Source: Nostoc paludosum FACHB-159
GTDB lineage: Bacteria; Cyanobacteriota; Cyanobacteriia; Cyanobacteriales; Nostocaceae
Length of the DNA stretch: 64,000 nt
Direction of reading: 5' to 3'
Assembly: GCF_014698835.1 (NCBI RefSeq)
Contig: NZ_JACJTU010000004.1
Span: forward strand, 265,254-329,253
Shown: positions 1 through 7,994 of the stretch, in pieces
How the letters are laid out: each line of letters opens with the position of its first letter
Position numbering within the stretch: position 1 is the stretch's first letter
The notes under the pieces: generated by a model
What the model saw: the letters and a program-made list of their open reading frames with translations, nothing else
Database searches by the model: none
What the model was told of the DNA's origin: nothing
Program-made: the position numbers and the translations under genes

Positions 1-406
1 ATATTAAATCCCAAAATAGGGATAAAGAAGGCAGGAGGCAGAGGGGAGAAGGCAGAAGGTTCAATTTAGAAGTGGATTCAATACCTTATACCATTTCACG
101 AAAAATCTGATGTAGATGTAGGTTGGGTTGAGGAACGTAGACGCCGGAGGCGGCTTCCCGAAGGGTAACCCAACACCTCAAAGTCTTGTATGTGTTGGGT
201 TTCACTTCGTTCAACCCAACCTACGCATCTGTTTCATTTTTTCTGGAATTAGTATTACTTAATTGAGGCCACCTTTCTTGAAATTTGGTGTTCTTGTCTT
301 AAACCCTTGTTCCCTTTGGTCACGGGCAGAGGGCAGAAAACAGTATTCCTTCTGCCTCCTGCCTTCTGCCCTCTGCCTTTCTTGATAAAGTAAAATACTC
401 AAAAAG
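1..406. other. Intergenic region rich in short repeats
   Basis: No gene is visible here. The stretch holds G/A-rich text of the GGCAGGAGGCAGAGGG type near 30-60 and its C/T-rich complement near 345-380, which could fold back on each other. Between them lies a palindromic element (separate entry). These degenerate motifs recur many times in the window and are typical of Nostocales intergenic DNA. Confidence 0.7.
81..255. repeat. Palindromic MITE-like element
   Basis: Two long arms face each other. Positions 112-131 read into a GTAGGTTGGGTTGA core, and 211-230 carry its complement TCAACCCAACCTAC. Weaker complementarity continues outward, with GAAAAATCTGATG on the left matching the reverse of CATCTGTTTCATTTTTTC on the right, down to ATACC/AGTAT ends. 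The centre is GC-rich. No coding capacity is seen. The form suggests a non-autonomous mobile element or a large hairpin; its family was not identified. Confidence 0.6.
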
Positions 407-478
407 TGGGTGACCTGAGATTCGAACTCAGAACCAGCGGATTAAGAGTCCGATGCTCTACCGTTGAGCTAGTCACCC
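407..478 (-). tRNA. trnK: tRNA-Lys (anticodon CUU)
   Basis: Read on the minus strand, the acceptor arm GGGTGAC at 478-472 pairs with GTCACCC at 414-408, followed by discriminator A. The anticodon loop reads CTCTTAA between complementary stems GCGGATT/GAGTCCG-type arms, giving anticodon CTT, which decodes AAG (Lys). The T-arm has the usual GTTCGAAT loop. CCA is not encoded. A short T-run follows the 3' end, so this is probably a single-gene transcript. Confidence 0.95.
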
Positions 479-541
479 AAACAAATAACTATCTTAGCAA
501 ACTTCTCATCATTTTGCCAGTGCAACAGCCCAAAAAACGCG

Positions 542-2791
542 TTAAAGGGGAAATTGGACGGTAAAGGTGGTTTGGCCTGCTGCACTTTCTACACAAATTG
601 ACCCGCCTAAATGTTTGACCATTTTCTGCACTAATGCCAATTCTAATCCGGTGCCGCTATGTTTCCAAGGATCGTGTTTGGAAAGGTGATAGAAAGGCTC
701 AAAAATTCGTGACAGTTCGTTGCTAGTAAGTTCGATTCCAGAACTAGTAATTTGAAGTTGTACTGCGTCGCCTACGAGTTCAGCCGAAACTGTGATGGAT
801 TCTCCTGTCGGCGTGTATTTGCAGGCATGGTTGAGCAGTTCGGTAATAATCCGTTCTAGGTCTGTGATGTCTGTTTCTAAAAGTGGGAGTGTGCGATCGA
901 TATTTAGGTTTAACTGCTGGCGCTGGCAGTTGGTAACATCTCGAAAAGTTTCAATGATGGGGTGAAGCCAGCTTTGTAAGTCAATGGGAATCAAAGTTGC
1001 GGGATTTGGTTCGGCTTCTAAAGATGTGAGTGTGAGTAGGTCGTTAATTAACTTGCTCTCTCGCGCACATTCGTTATGCAATATCTGTAAAAGCTGCGGA
1101 ACTATTTCTATATCTAATATTTGTTCTGGTGCAAGCACACTTTCGAGGGTTTGAGATGCAAGGCTGATGCTGGTTATTGGTGTTCGCAGTTCTTGGGACA
1201 GTGTTCTGAGAAATTCATTTTTGAGTCGTTCGCGTTTTTCTAATTCTTTTACCTGTGCCTGGGTTTTTTGGTAGAGTTGCCCTTGGCGAATAGCGATCGC
1301 ACATTCATTTGCTATCTGCTGCACTAGCCCAACTTCAAATTCATCAAAGGACTCTTGTGTTGGTCTTGTCAACCAAATATTTCCCAAAATTCCTTGAGTA
1401 TCGAAAATTGGACAAGCCATCTGAGCAACAACTAACAATTTTGGTTGCCATCCAGGTACAATTTCCAAAAATTGCAAAGGTTGTTTTTGCAAAAGTGGTT
1501 GATAAACTTCGGGACGCTCTGCAATTTCTTTGGTCAATCCCAAACACTTGGGTAAATTAGTACTGTACTCGTAAGTAATATGTACCTGGGTTTGACAGGT
1601 GTTATAAAGTTCAATTTGGCAACGGTCAAGGTTGAGTAAGTATACTAATTCCTGGGTAACTGTTTGCAAAACCTGAGTTTCATCGACACTATCGCGGATT
1701 TGCTCCGTCATCTGTCGCACTAAGGTTTGAAAGTTTCTTACTTGCTGCAACTGATTGATGTGTTTTTGTTTGTGCAACTCGATTTTGACTTTGAAATCGT
1801 TGAGTTGCTGATGAAGTTCTGACTGTTGAATAGCAATGCCGATTTGAGTTGCCAGCTGTTTGAGCAAGTTAGTTTCCATTTCTTGCCATTGACGCGGCTG
1901 ATGGCAATGCTGAGCAATTAATAGTCCCCACACATCTTGCTTCAAAAAAATTGGTACTACTAGATTTGCTCTCACGTGCAAAGATGCCAGGAAATCTATA
2001 TGGCAAGGATGTAACCCCGCTGTATGAATATCTTCAATAACTTGAGTGTAACCCTGATTATATTGTTGTTGATATTGGCTACCAAAGCAGGGATCGGCGA
2101 TGTTTTTTCCTAACAGGGGATCGCTATTAGCCACAGTTGATTCGGCAATCACCACTCCGTTACTATCAGCACTAAAGCGATAAATGAGCACGCGATCGCT
2201 CTTTAAAAACTGCCGCAGCTCTTGTGTTGTCTGATGGAGAATTGTCTCTAATTCTACAGATTGGTGAATCCTACAGGCGATCGCTTCTATGAGTTGCTCC
2301 CGTTGTGCCTGGAGTTCTACTGCTTGTTCTGCTTCCTTAATAGAAGTAATATTACTGCTAGTACCAATTAATCGATAAATTCTGGAGTTTGCATCCCGTA
2401 ATGGAGTCAAAGTGGTACTCCACCAAGTTGGAACACCTTGGAACTGCAAACATTGTTTGTAAGAAATAGTTTTGCCAAATAGTACACAGTCAGCGTAACG
2501 CTGACGCACCCTCGCAGCATCAATGGGCGAGAGAATATCCTCTGGTTTTTTGCCCCGCAGATCGTCTGAAGTTATGCCTATCCAACGCTCATGAGTGGGA
2601 TTGAGTGCTACATATCGAAAATCTCCGTCCTCTAGCACATCCACCACAAATATTGATGCCTGCACAGAATCGTACATACTCAGTAGAAACTGCTCGCTGC
2701 TACTTGTTTTATCTACTTCTGTGCCGAAGATAACCTGAGGAGGCGGTAATTGTGTCAGTTGTATAGTTGATTCAGTCGGATTTATATTCAT
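542..2791 (-). CDS. PAS/GAF sensor with cyanobacteriochrome-like GAF and degenerate histidine-kinase core
   Basis: A 749-aa cytoplasmic protein with no membrane segment. Domain order: PAS (about 35-155), GAF1 (about 170-325), a short coiled linker, GAF2 (about 350-505), a HisKA-like dimerisation region (about 520-590) and an HATPase-like domain (about 640-749). GAF1 has an Asp-Pro-Cys-Phe motif with Cys235 and a Cys-His motif with Cys263, the two cysteines of DXCF cyanobacteriochromes and 28 residues apart. In the kinase core the H-box reads LSQELRTP, so the phosphoacceptor His is Gln533. The N-box reads LLNHACKY, with His where Asn is normal, and the G2 box reads GTGLELAL, with Glu for Gly. 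The fold is clear; I infer it senses light through a bilin but does not autophosphorylate normally. No response regulator lies next to it. Confidence 0.85.
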   Translation of the reverse strand: MNINPTESTIQLTQLPPPQVIFGTEVDKTSSSEQFLLSMYDSVQASIFVVDVLEDGDFRYVALNPTHERWIGITSDDLRGKKPEDILSPIDAARVRQRYADCVLFGKTISYKQCLQFQGVPTWWSTTLTPLRDANSRIYRLIGTSSNITSIKEAEQAVELQAQREQLIEAIACRIHQSVELETILHQTTQELRQFLKSDRVLIYRFSADSNGVVIAESTVANSDPLLGKNIADPCFGSQYQQQYNQGYTQVIEDIHTAGLHPCHIDFLASLHVRANLVVPIFLKQDVWGLLIAQHCHQPRQWQEMETNLLKQLATQIGIAIQQSELHQQLNDFKVKIELHKQKHINQLQQVRNFQTLVRQMTEQIRDSVDETQVLQTVTQELVYLLNLDRCQIELYNTCQTQVHITYEYSTNLPKCLGLTKEIAERPEVYQPLLQKQPLQFLEIVPGWQPKLLVVAQMACPIFDTQGILGNIWLTRPTQESFDEFEVGLVQQIANECAIAIRQGQLYQKTQAQVKELEKRERLKNEFLRTLSQELRTPITSISLASQTLESVLAPEQILDIEIVPQLLQILHNECARESKLINDLLTLTSLEAEPNPATLIPIDLQSWLHPIIETFRDVTNCQRQQLNLNIDRTLPLLETDITDLERIITELLNHACKYTPTGESITVSAELVGDAVQLQITSSGIELTSNELSRIFEPFYHLSKHDPWKHSGTGLELALVQKMVKHLGGSICVESAAGQTTFTVQFPL

Positions 2792-3276
2792 GCGAGAGTC
2801 CCTGTCTGGTATTACTGACTCTTCTCGGCGCTCTCTTGTTGTTGTGGTTGTAGTAGATGCAGTTGCGCGCCTCAGGCAAAGTGTTGTCAGCTGTTGCTCG
2901 TGGAAATTTGGATCTTTCTCTACTTCGCGATCGGAAATTTGGGAAAGCTAATAGGAGTCAGCTTAACAAATCCTGCTTTTTGAAGGCGAAAATGTATTTG
3001 CAGGTGAGACAAAATTACTAGATTTTGAACCGTTTTTCCAGAATTGTTGCATATCCTTAGGTGCAATCATCAAGTTTTATCAATTAAATTAATAATTCTT
3101 AATATTTTAAATGGGGCATAGGGCATTGGGCATTGGGGAAGAAGAGTGGAGTTCAAAGGTTCGTCGTTGAATATCAAAGGTTCGTAGGCGGCCATAAAAC
3201 ATTCGTTGTTAAATATCAAAGACTCATCCACTATTCCCCATGCCCCATGCCCAATGCCCAATGCCCAATCCATGAT
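2792..3276. other. Intergenic region with degenerate repeats
   Basis: The first 280 bases upstream of the sensor gene show no gene or clear promoter. From about 3110 to 3270 there are GGGCATTGGG-type repeats, a pair of similar segments (GTTCAAAGGTTCGT and related text) and the complementary CCCATGCCC repeats. The two sides could form a long imperfect hairpin. Short open frames here are repeat-derived and are not called as genes. Confidence 0.6.
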
Positions 3277-3828
3277 TCACGATCGCAATTTATGAGCATT
3301 GATTCCAGTCAGCATACCAACCAGCAGCCAAGTAATAGCTAATCCGATGACTTCACCTAAGAATAAGTGAGTCAAGCGGCGTAAAACAATCCCAACAGCA
3401 GAACCGAAAGGAATGGCAATTGCCCAACTTGCCGAAGAGACAAATATCCATCGCCACATCACAGAGGCGGGCTGGGAAATTGCTAACCATTGTGTTAAAC
3501 CAATTCCTAAGCCGCCAAGTCCTCCATAAATTACCCCATAAAGAATTCTCAAAGGCAGAAATTGAGTGCTAAATACAAACCAACCCAAGCCACCAATACC
3601 GATGGCAGTGATGATACTCCAACCCAAAAGACTTGACAAAATCCACCTGATACAAACTAGAGGTTGCTTGAGAAGCAAACCTTGAAAAAGTGCGATCGCA
3701 AATCCGCCGATAGCAGCTTCTAATACTCCAATATCAGGCTTTTCACCAATTTCAATTAACAACAAACTCAACAAAAAACCGCTAAAAGTAGCTAAAGTCC
3801 AGAGAAAATTAAAGTTGAATAATGGCAT
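3277..3828 (-). CDS. Hypothetical integral membrane protein
   Basis: A 183-aa, very hydrophobic protein that I do not recognise. Four to six membrane segments can be seen (for example about 10-27, 38-55, 62-85, 95-115, 125-148 and 155-175), rich in Gly, Leu and Ile, with few charged residues and a basic C-terminus. There is no signal peptide beyond the first membrane segment. Start is an ATG. The gene stands alone between repeat-filled spacers, so context gives no clue to function. Codon use and length look like a real gene. Confidence 0.7.
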   Translation of the reverse strand: MPLFNFNFLWTLATFSGFLLSLLLIEIGEKPDIGVLEAAIGGFAIALFQGLLLKQPLVCIRWILSSLLGWSIITAIGIGGLGWFVFSTQFLPLRILYGVIYGGLGGLGIGLTQWLAISQPASVMWRWIFVSSASWAIAIPFGSAVGIVLRRLTHLFLGEVIGLAITWLLVGMLTGINAHKLRS

Positions 3829-3842
3829 CGAGGAAACTGGGA

Positions 3843-3928
3843 ATTGGGGACTGGGGAGATGGGAGGCTCTTGAGGCAGGGGAAAAGGTTAAAGGGAAAAG
3901 GGAAAAGGAATAAATTTAATCTTTCCCC
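3843..3928. repeat. 86-nt dispersed element, copy 1
   Basis: This purine-rich segment recurs at 46943-47028 in the same orientation with only two substitutions, near the GGTTAAAG/GGGAAAAG part. It begins with ATTGGGGACTGGGGAG and ends with TTTAATCTTTCCCC. Its ends are partly complementary (GGGGA..., ...TCCCC), so it may fold. It lies directly upstream of the membrane-protein gene and is followed by CCCAATGCC-type repeats up to 3988. Confidence 0.85.
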
Positions 3929-3988
3929 GTGCCCAATGCCCCATGCCCAATGCCCAATGCTCCATGCTCCATGCCCAGTCCCCAATCC

Positions 3989-5206
3989 CTAATCCCCAGT
4001 CCCTTTTGTAAACATGTCAAGAAAAGCTTTGCGTCGCTGTTGAGGTGATTCGGGTACGATGTAACCCCACAGACTCTCCCAATAAAAAAAGGAGATCCCG
4101 TCAAAATTGCGATCGCGTACTGCTTGCACCTGTGCTTTAATTTGGGGCATTTTTACTGGATTATGCACCGTTCCAGATAATATACCAATTCCAACCGGAA
4201 TTAAAGTTTGAGCCAGTTTTACAGATGGTTGTTCGAGTTGAGCGATAAAAGAGTTTTTGTCACTTCGATATACCTGCAAAATTAACTCATCAACTAAGCC
4301 TTTTTTTACCCAATTTTCCCAGTCTTGCAAATAGTATTTATAGGCAAAAGCTTGGTAGTTGGGAGACAAAGATATTTTAGCTTTTGGGTTGGCTGCCTTA
4401 ACAGCTTGATAGATTTCTGCCATGAAATCAGTAATTTTGTCTGCTCGCCAGCGCATCCATTCTGTATTGAAAGGATCGTTTGGGGGATTTTTGCCTTGAT
4501 GTTCTTGTTGATAAAGTTCTATAGTGAAGCGATCGTAACCAAACTGTACAGGCATCCCAAAGTGATCGTCAAGTTGAATACCATCAACATCGTAATTTTT
4601 GACTACTTCCACAATTAGCCCTTGGATAAATTCTTGCACTTGTGGATGTAAAGGATTTAACCATGCTTGCTTATTTACTAAGCCATTGTCGATTTCTTCT
4701 GGTGGGGTATCTTGAATAGAATTCACACCTTTTTGCCCAATTGTCAACCAGTCAGGATAACGCCTTGCTAATTCTGAATAATGCGGCGTCATAAATCCAT
4801 ATTCAAACCAGGGAATCACTTTCAAATCTTTATTTTTGGCAAGTCTGACTATCTTTGTTAAAAGATCTTGTCCACCATGCATAAACTTGACTAAAGGTTG
4901 AGTATCTGAGCCTGTGGTCATTTTAGCTACAGTACTCTGATAGAAAGTATGCCCTCGGTTCCAAACTACAGGATAAATTGTATTAAAGTTGAGAGCTGAT
5001 AATTGATTGAGAGCGCGATTAATTCCCCAAGGTACAAATAGTACACCACTAGCAACATTAGTCAGCCAAACACCGCGAATTTCTGTACTTAAAGGACTTG
5101 TTTTTTGAGAATAAACTAGACCTGAAGAGTGTGAAAAAACTGTTATGGTGATTACTAATCCCAAACACAAAAAGTAAGAAAAAAAACGGCGTGCAACCTG
5201 ATTCAT
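3989..5206 (-). CDS. Secreted GH10-like (GHL10) glycosyl hydrolase family protein
   Basis: A 405-aa protein with an N-terminal signal peptide or anchor (basic MNQVARR followed by a hydrophobic run to about 25). The rest matches the GHL10/DUF187 family of TIM-barrel hydrolase-like proteins. It has IRGVWLTNV at the start of the barrel, a GIQLDDH segment with paired acidic residues near the middle (about 215), and FYWESLWGY near the end. The family is found in many cyanobacteria and is thought to act on cell-wall or extracellular polysaccharide, but the substrate is not known. It starts with ATG and is probably monocistronic. Confidence 0.85.
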   Translation of the reverse strand: MNQVARRFFSYFLCLGLVITITVFSHSSGLVYSQKTSPLSTEIRGVWLTNVASGVLFVPWGINRALNQLSALNFNTIYPVVWNRGHTFYQSTVAKMTTGSDTQPLVKFMHGGQDLLTKIVRLAKNKDLKVIPWFEYGFMTPHYSELARRYPDWLTIGQKGVNSIQDTPPEEIDNGLVNKQAWLNPLHPQVQEFIQGLIVEVVKNYDVDGIQLDDHFGMPVQFGYDRFTIELYQQEHQGKNPPNDPFNTEWMRWRADKITDFMAEIYQAVKAANPKAKISLSPNYQAFAYKYYLQDWENWVKKGLVDELILQVYRSDKNSFIAQLEQPSVKLAQTLIPVGIGILSGTVHNPVKMPQIKAQVQAVRDRNFDGISFFYWESLWGYIVPESPQQRRKAFLDMFTKGTGD

Positions 5207-5412
5207 TTGTCAGCGTTATCGAATGCGATCGCAATATTATATATAACTACGAAATTAAATTATAATTCTCCGGAATATGTGAATAAATGATGATTAAATT
5301 CCCTAAAAGCTGCAATCAGATATAGTTAAATTTACTACAAAAAAAGAAGTCAATGTTGCGATCGCCAGCACTGACTCCTATCCCCTACATATTTTATTTT
5401 TTTGTCAGTTGC

Positions 5413-5931
5413 TTATTTGTCAATCGGCACCCTGAGCATCAGCGCACCCACCCAGTCATTCGTGGGGCCAGGTGCAAAATTGGTGTGACAGAGCGCACAC
5501 TCCGCCCTAAAATTGCTGAGAGGGATTGAGCGTCGATAGTACCAATCGCCGTCCACACGTTCGACGGATGTGTATGCCTGTCCCCCTGCCAACGCTAGCG
5601 AATGTGCCTGACGCTCGAAGGCGTCGCGGGGGCGATCGCTTTCTTCGAGTGGCTGTAATGTGCCCACCAGCCGCATATCCTTATTCTTATCGTTAAATAT
5701 CAGCGAGATGGAGTCCTTGCCCTCCTCTACATTCTGTGGCGTGGTTTCGTTGAACTCCTGCGTCAGCGCGGCGAACAACGTGGCGAGCATGAGATCGCTT
5801 GTACGTTGGGCAAACTCAACTTTCTGAGGTGGGGGTGGGATGTCAAAACCACGAGCAACTGTCGTTAGACCGCAGCTGATGACAATTACCAGCACAAAAA
5901 TCCCATAGTTGACTAGCTTTCTCAGACGCAT
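5413..5931 (-). CDS. DUF3365 (Tll0287-like) c-type heme protein
   Basis: An exported protein of 172 aa. The start chosen is the ATG at 5931, because AAGGA lies about 8 bases upstream and the following MRLRKLVNYG run gives a normal signal peptide. The frame stays open upstream to 6036, which would add 35 residues with no role. The mature part matches the DUF3365/Tll0287-like fold. A Cys-Ala-Leu-Cys-His motif near the C-terminus is the c-heme attachment site. Such proteins are small periplasmic or lumenal heme sensors or redox proteins of unknown partner. No redox partner gene is adjacent. Confidence 0.85.
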   Translation of the reverse strand: MRLRKLVNYGIFVLVIVISCGLTTVARGFDIPPPPQKVEFAQRTSDLMLATLFAALTQEFNETTPQNVEEGKDSISLIFNDKNKDMRLVGTLQPLEESDRPRDAFERQAHSLALAGGQAYTSVERVDGDWYYRRSIPLSNFRAECALCHTNFAPGPTNDWVGALMLRVPIDK

Positions 5932-6139
5932 CCGGTTATCCTTTATCTTCGTATTGTTTATAACTCCGCAATTTGAAAGCACGGATAGAAGCTTGGCCCA
6001 GATTTTCATCAAAGCCCAGCTATCCAATTGATCCATTCACAATGGTGTTGTGTAGGAAATTCAATAGTTCAAATTACTTACGTATAATCCTACTCATATC
6101 ATCAGGGAAAACACAAGTCTTTCAATCGTCTTTTTGATA

Positions 6140-6184
6140 CCTTAATAAACAAAATGCGTTGGGTGGCGATCGCCACCCAACGCT
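6140..6184 (-). terminator. Perfect 28-bp palindrome, likely terminator of glcD
   Basis: Positions 6156-6183 are a perfect palindrome centred on the HIP1-like core GGCGATCGCC. It lies about 70 bases past the stop of the glycolate oxidase gene. Read on the minus strand it is followed by ATTTTGTTTATT, so the RNA would form a 12-14 bp stem with a U-rich tail, as in an intrinsic terminator. Confidence 0.6.
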
Positions 6185-6254
6185 ATACTTTTATATGGCT
6201 TTTTACATTCAGTGAAAACCCTGAACTTTATAAACTCTTTATCTCACTGTTTTC

Positions 6255-7727
6255 TTAAAATCTTTCCACACCTTCAAATTGCTTGATAGACGATGCATTT
6301 GCGGCCTCGCCACAAGTTCGTGGTGTCGGGAATATCTTTTCAGGATTTGCTAAACCTTGAGGGTTAAAAACTTGCCTTATCCATTGCATAGTTTCTAAAT
6401 CAACTTGGGTAAACATTTCTGGCATATAGCACTTTTTCTCTGCACCAATGCCATGTTCGCCAGAAATACTACCACCAACTTGGACGCAAAGTTTGAGAAT
6501 TTTACCTCCCATTTCTTCGACTTTTTCTAATGCTCCAGACACAGAATTATCATAAAGAATTAGTGGATGAAGATTGCCATCACCAGCGTGAAATACGTTT
6601 GCAACCCGGTAACCATATTGTTGACTTAACATCTCAATTTCATGCAGCACATAAGGTAACTGAGTCCGGGGAATCACACCGTCTTGCACATAATAATCTG
6701 GGCTTAAATGCCCAGCAGCAGCAAAAGCAGCTTTACGTCCTTTCCATAATTTCAATCGCGTTTCTGGGTCGCTAGCAGAAGTGACATTACGCGCACCATT
6801 CTTTTTACAAATTTCTGTAACTCGCTGTTTATTGCCTGCAACTTCTACTTCTAAACCGTCAATTTCTATGAGCAAAATAGCAGTAGCATCGCGGGGATAA
6901 CAATTAGTTGCTACAACGTCTTCAACGGCGTTGATACTAAAATTATCCATCATTTCCATCCCGCCAGGAATTATTCCAGCGCTGATGATGTCAGAAACAG
7001 TAGCCCCAGCAGCTTCAATACTAGTAAAATCTGCTAATAATACACAAATTGATTCTGCACTTTTGAGAATTCGTAAAGTAATTTCTGTAGCAATTCCTAA
7101 AGTACCTTCAGAACCAACAAAAACACCAGTTAAATCATAACCAGGCATTTCTGGAATTTGTCCGCCTAAATCAACAATTTCCCCTAACGGCGTGACAATT
7201 TTTAATCCTAAAACGTGGTTAGTGGTTACACCATATTTGAGACAATGCACTCCCCCAGAATTTTCTGCAATATTTCCGCCAATAGAGCAAATAATTTGAC
7301 TCGAAGGGTCAGGAGCATAGTAAAAACCTGCACCACTAACGGCTTGTGTTACCCAACTATTAATCACCCCTGGTTGCACAACTGTGCGTTGATTTTCCAA
7401 ATCAATGCTAAGGATTTGCCGCATTAAAGAAGTGACAATTAAAACTGAATCTTCTAAAGGCAAAGCGCCGCCAGATAAACCTGTACCAGAACCGCGTGCT
7501 ATGAACGGGATAGAGTATTGGTTACATATTTTCACAACTTCGGCAACTTGTTCTGTAGTTCTCGGTAAAACCACCACACCCGGAGGTTGACGATAGCCGG
7601 TTAAACCATCGCATTCATAAGTAATAAGTTCCTCACGGCGTTGCACCACACCATTTTTGCCAAGTACAGCCTCAAATGCTTTGATAATGGGCTTCCAGTT
7701 ACGTTGTTTTTTATCTTGGGTAAGCAT
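6255..7727 (-). CDS. glcD: Glycolate oxidase/dehydrogenase subunit GlcD (FAD-linked)
   Basis: A 490-aa flavoprotein of the FAD-linked oxidase C family, which oxidises glycolate (or D-lactate) to glyoxylate (or pyruvate). In cyanobacteria this serves photorespiratory glycolate metabolism. The FAD-binding PCMH domain (about 35-215) has IARGSGTGLSGGA and GGNIAENSGG, and the C-terminal domain has FHAGDGNLHP and SGEHGIG. I chose the ATG at 7727. The frame is open to a GTG at 7826, but those 33 extra residues are hydrophobic and lie outside the family's usual N-terminus. No glcE or glcF neighbour is present, as is common in cyanobacteria. Confidence 0.93.
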   Translation of the reverse strand: MLTQDKKQRNWKPIIKAFEAVLGKNGVVQRREELITYECDGLTGYRQPPGVVVLPRTTEQVAEVVKICNQYSIPFIARGSGTGLSGGALPLEDSVLIVTSLMRQILSIDLENQRTVVQPGVINSWVTQAVSGAGFYYAPDPSSQIICSIGGNIAENSGGVHCLKYGVTTNHVLGLKIVTPLGEIVDLGGQIPEMPGYDLTGVFVGSEGTLGIATEITLRILKSAESICVLLADFTSIEAAGATVSDIISAGIIPGGMEMMDNFSINAVEDVVATNCYPRDATAILLIEIDGLEVEVAGNKQRVTEICKKNGARNVTSASDPETRLKLWKGRKAAFAAAGHLSPDYYVQDGVIPRTQLPYVLHEIEMLSQQYGYRVANVFHAGDGNLHPLILYDNSVSGALEKVEEMGGKILKLCVQVGGSISGEHGIGAEKKCYMPEMFTQVDLETMQWIRQVFNPQGLANPEKIFPTPRTCGEAANASSIKQFEGVERF

Positions 7728-7994
7728 AGGTTTTACAGTTAAAGGTAGATGTTTAAGCCTGGTTGATATGGCTGTAATTACCATTGTTGCAAGAATAGCA
7801 GCCAAGAGTAAGTAAAAAGCGACCACATTTGATGTAGAGTAAGTGCGATCGTATTTATCTTGACTAATAATTTGGATGGGTGCATGGAAGGCGATCGCAT
7901 CACTTGTATTTATTAATTGAGGATATGCATTTAAGAGATATCAAGAAATGATAATCATAATTATGCAAATTACTGCTTAAAGCTTGACAAACTA

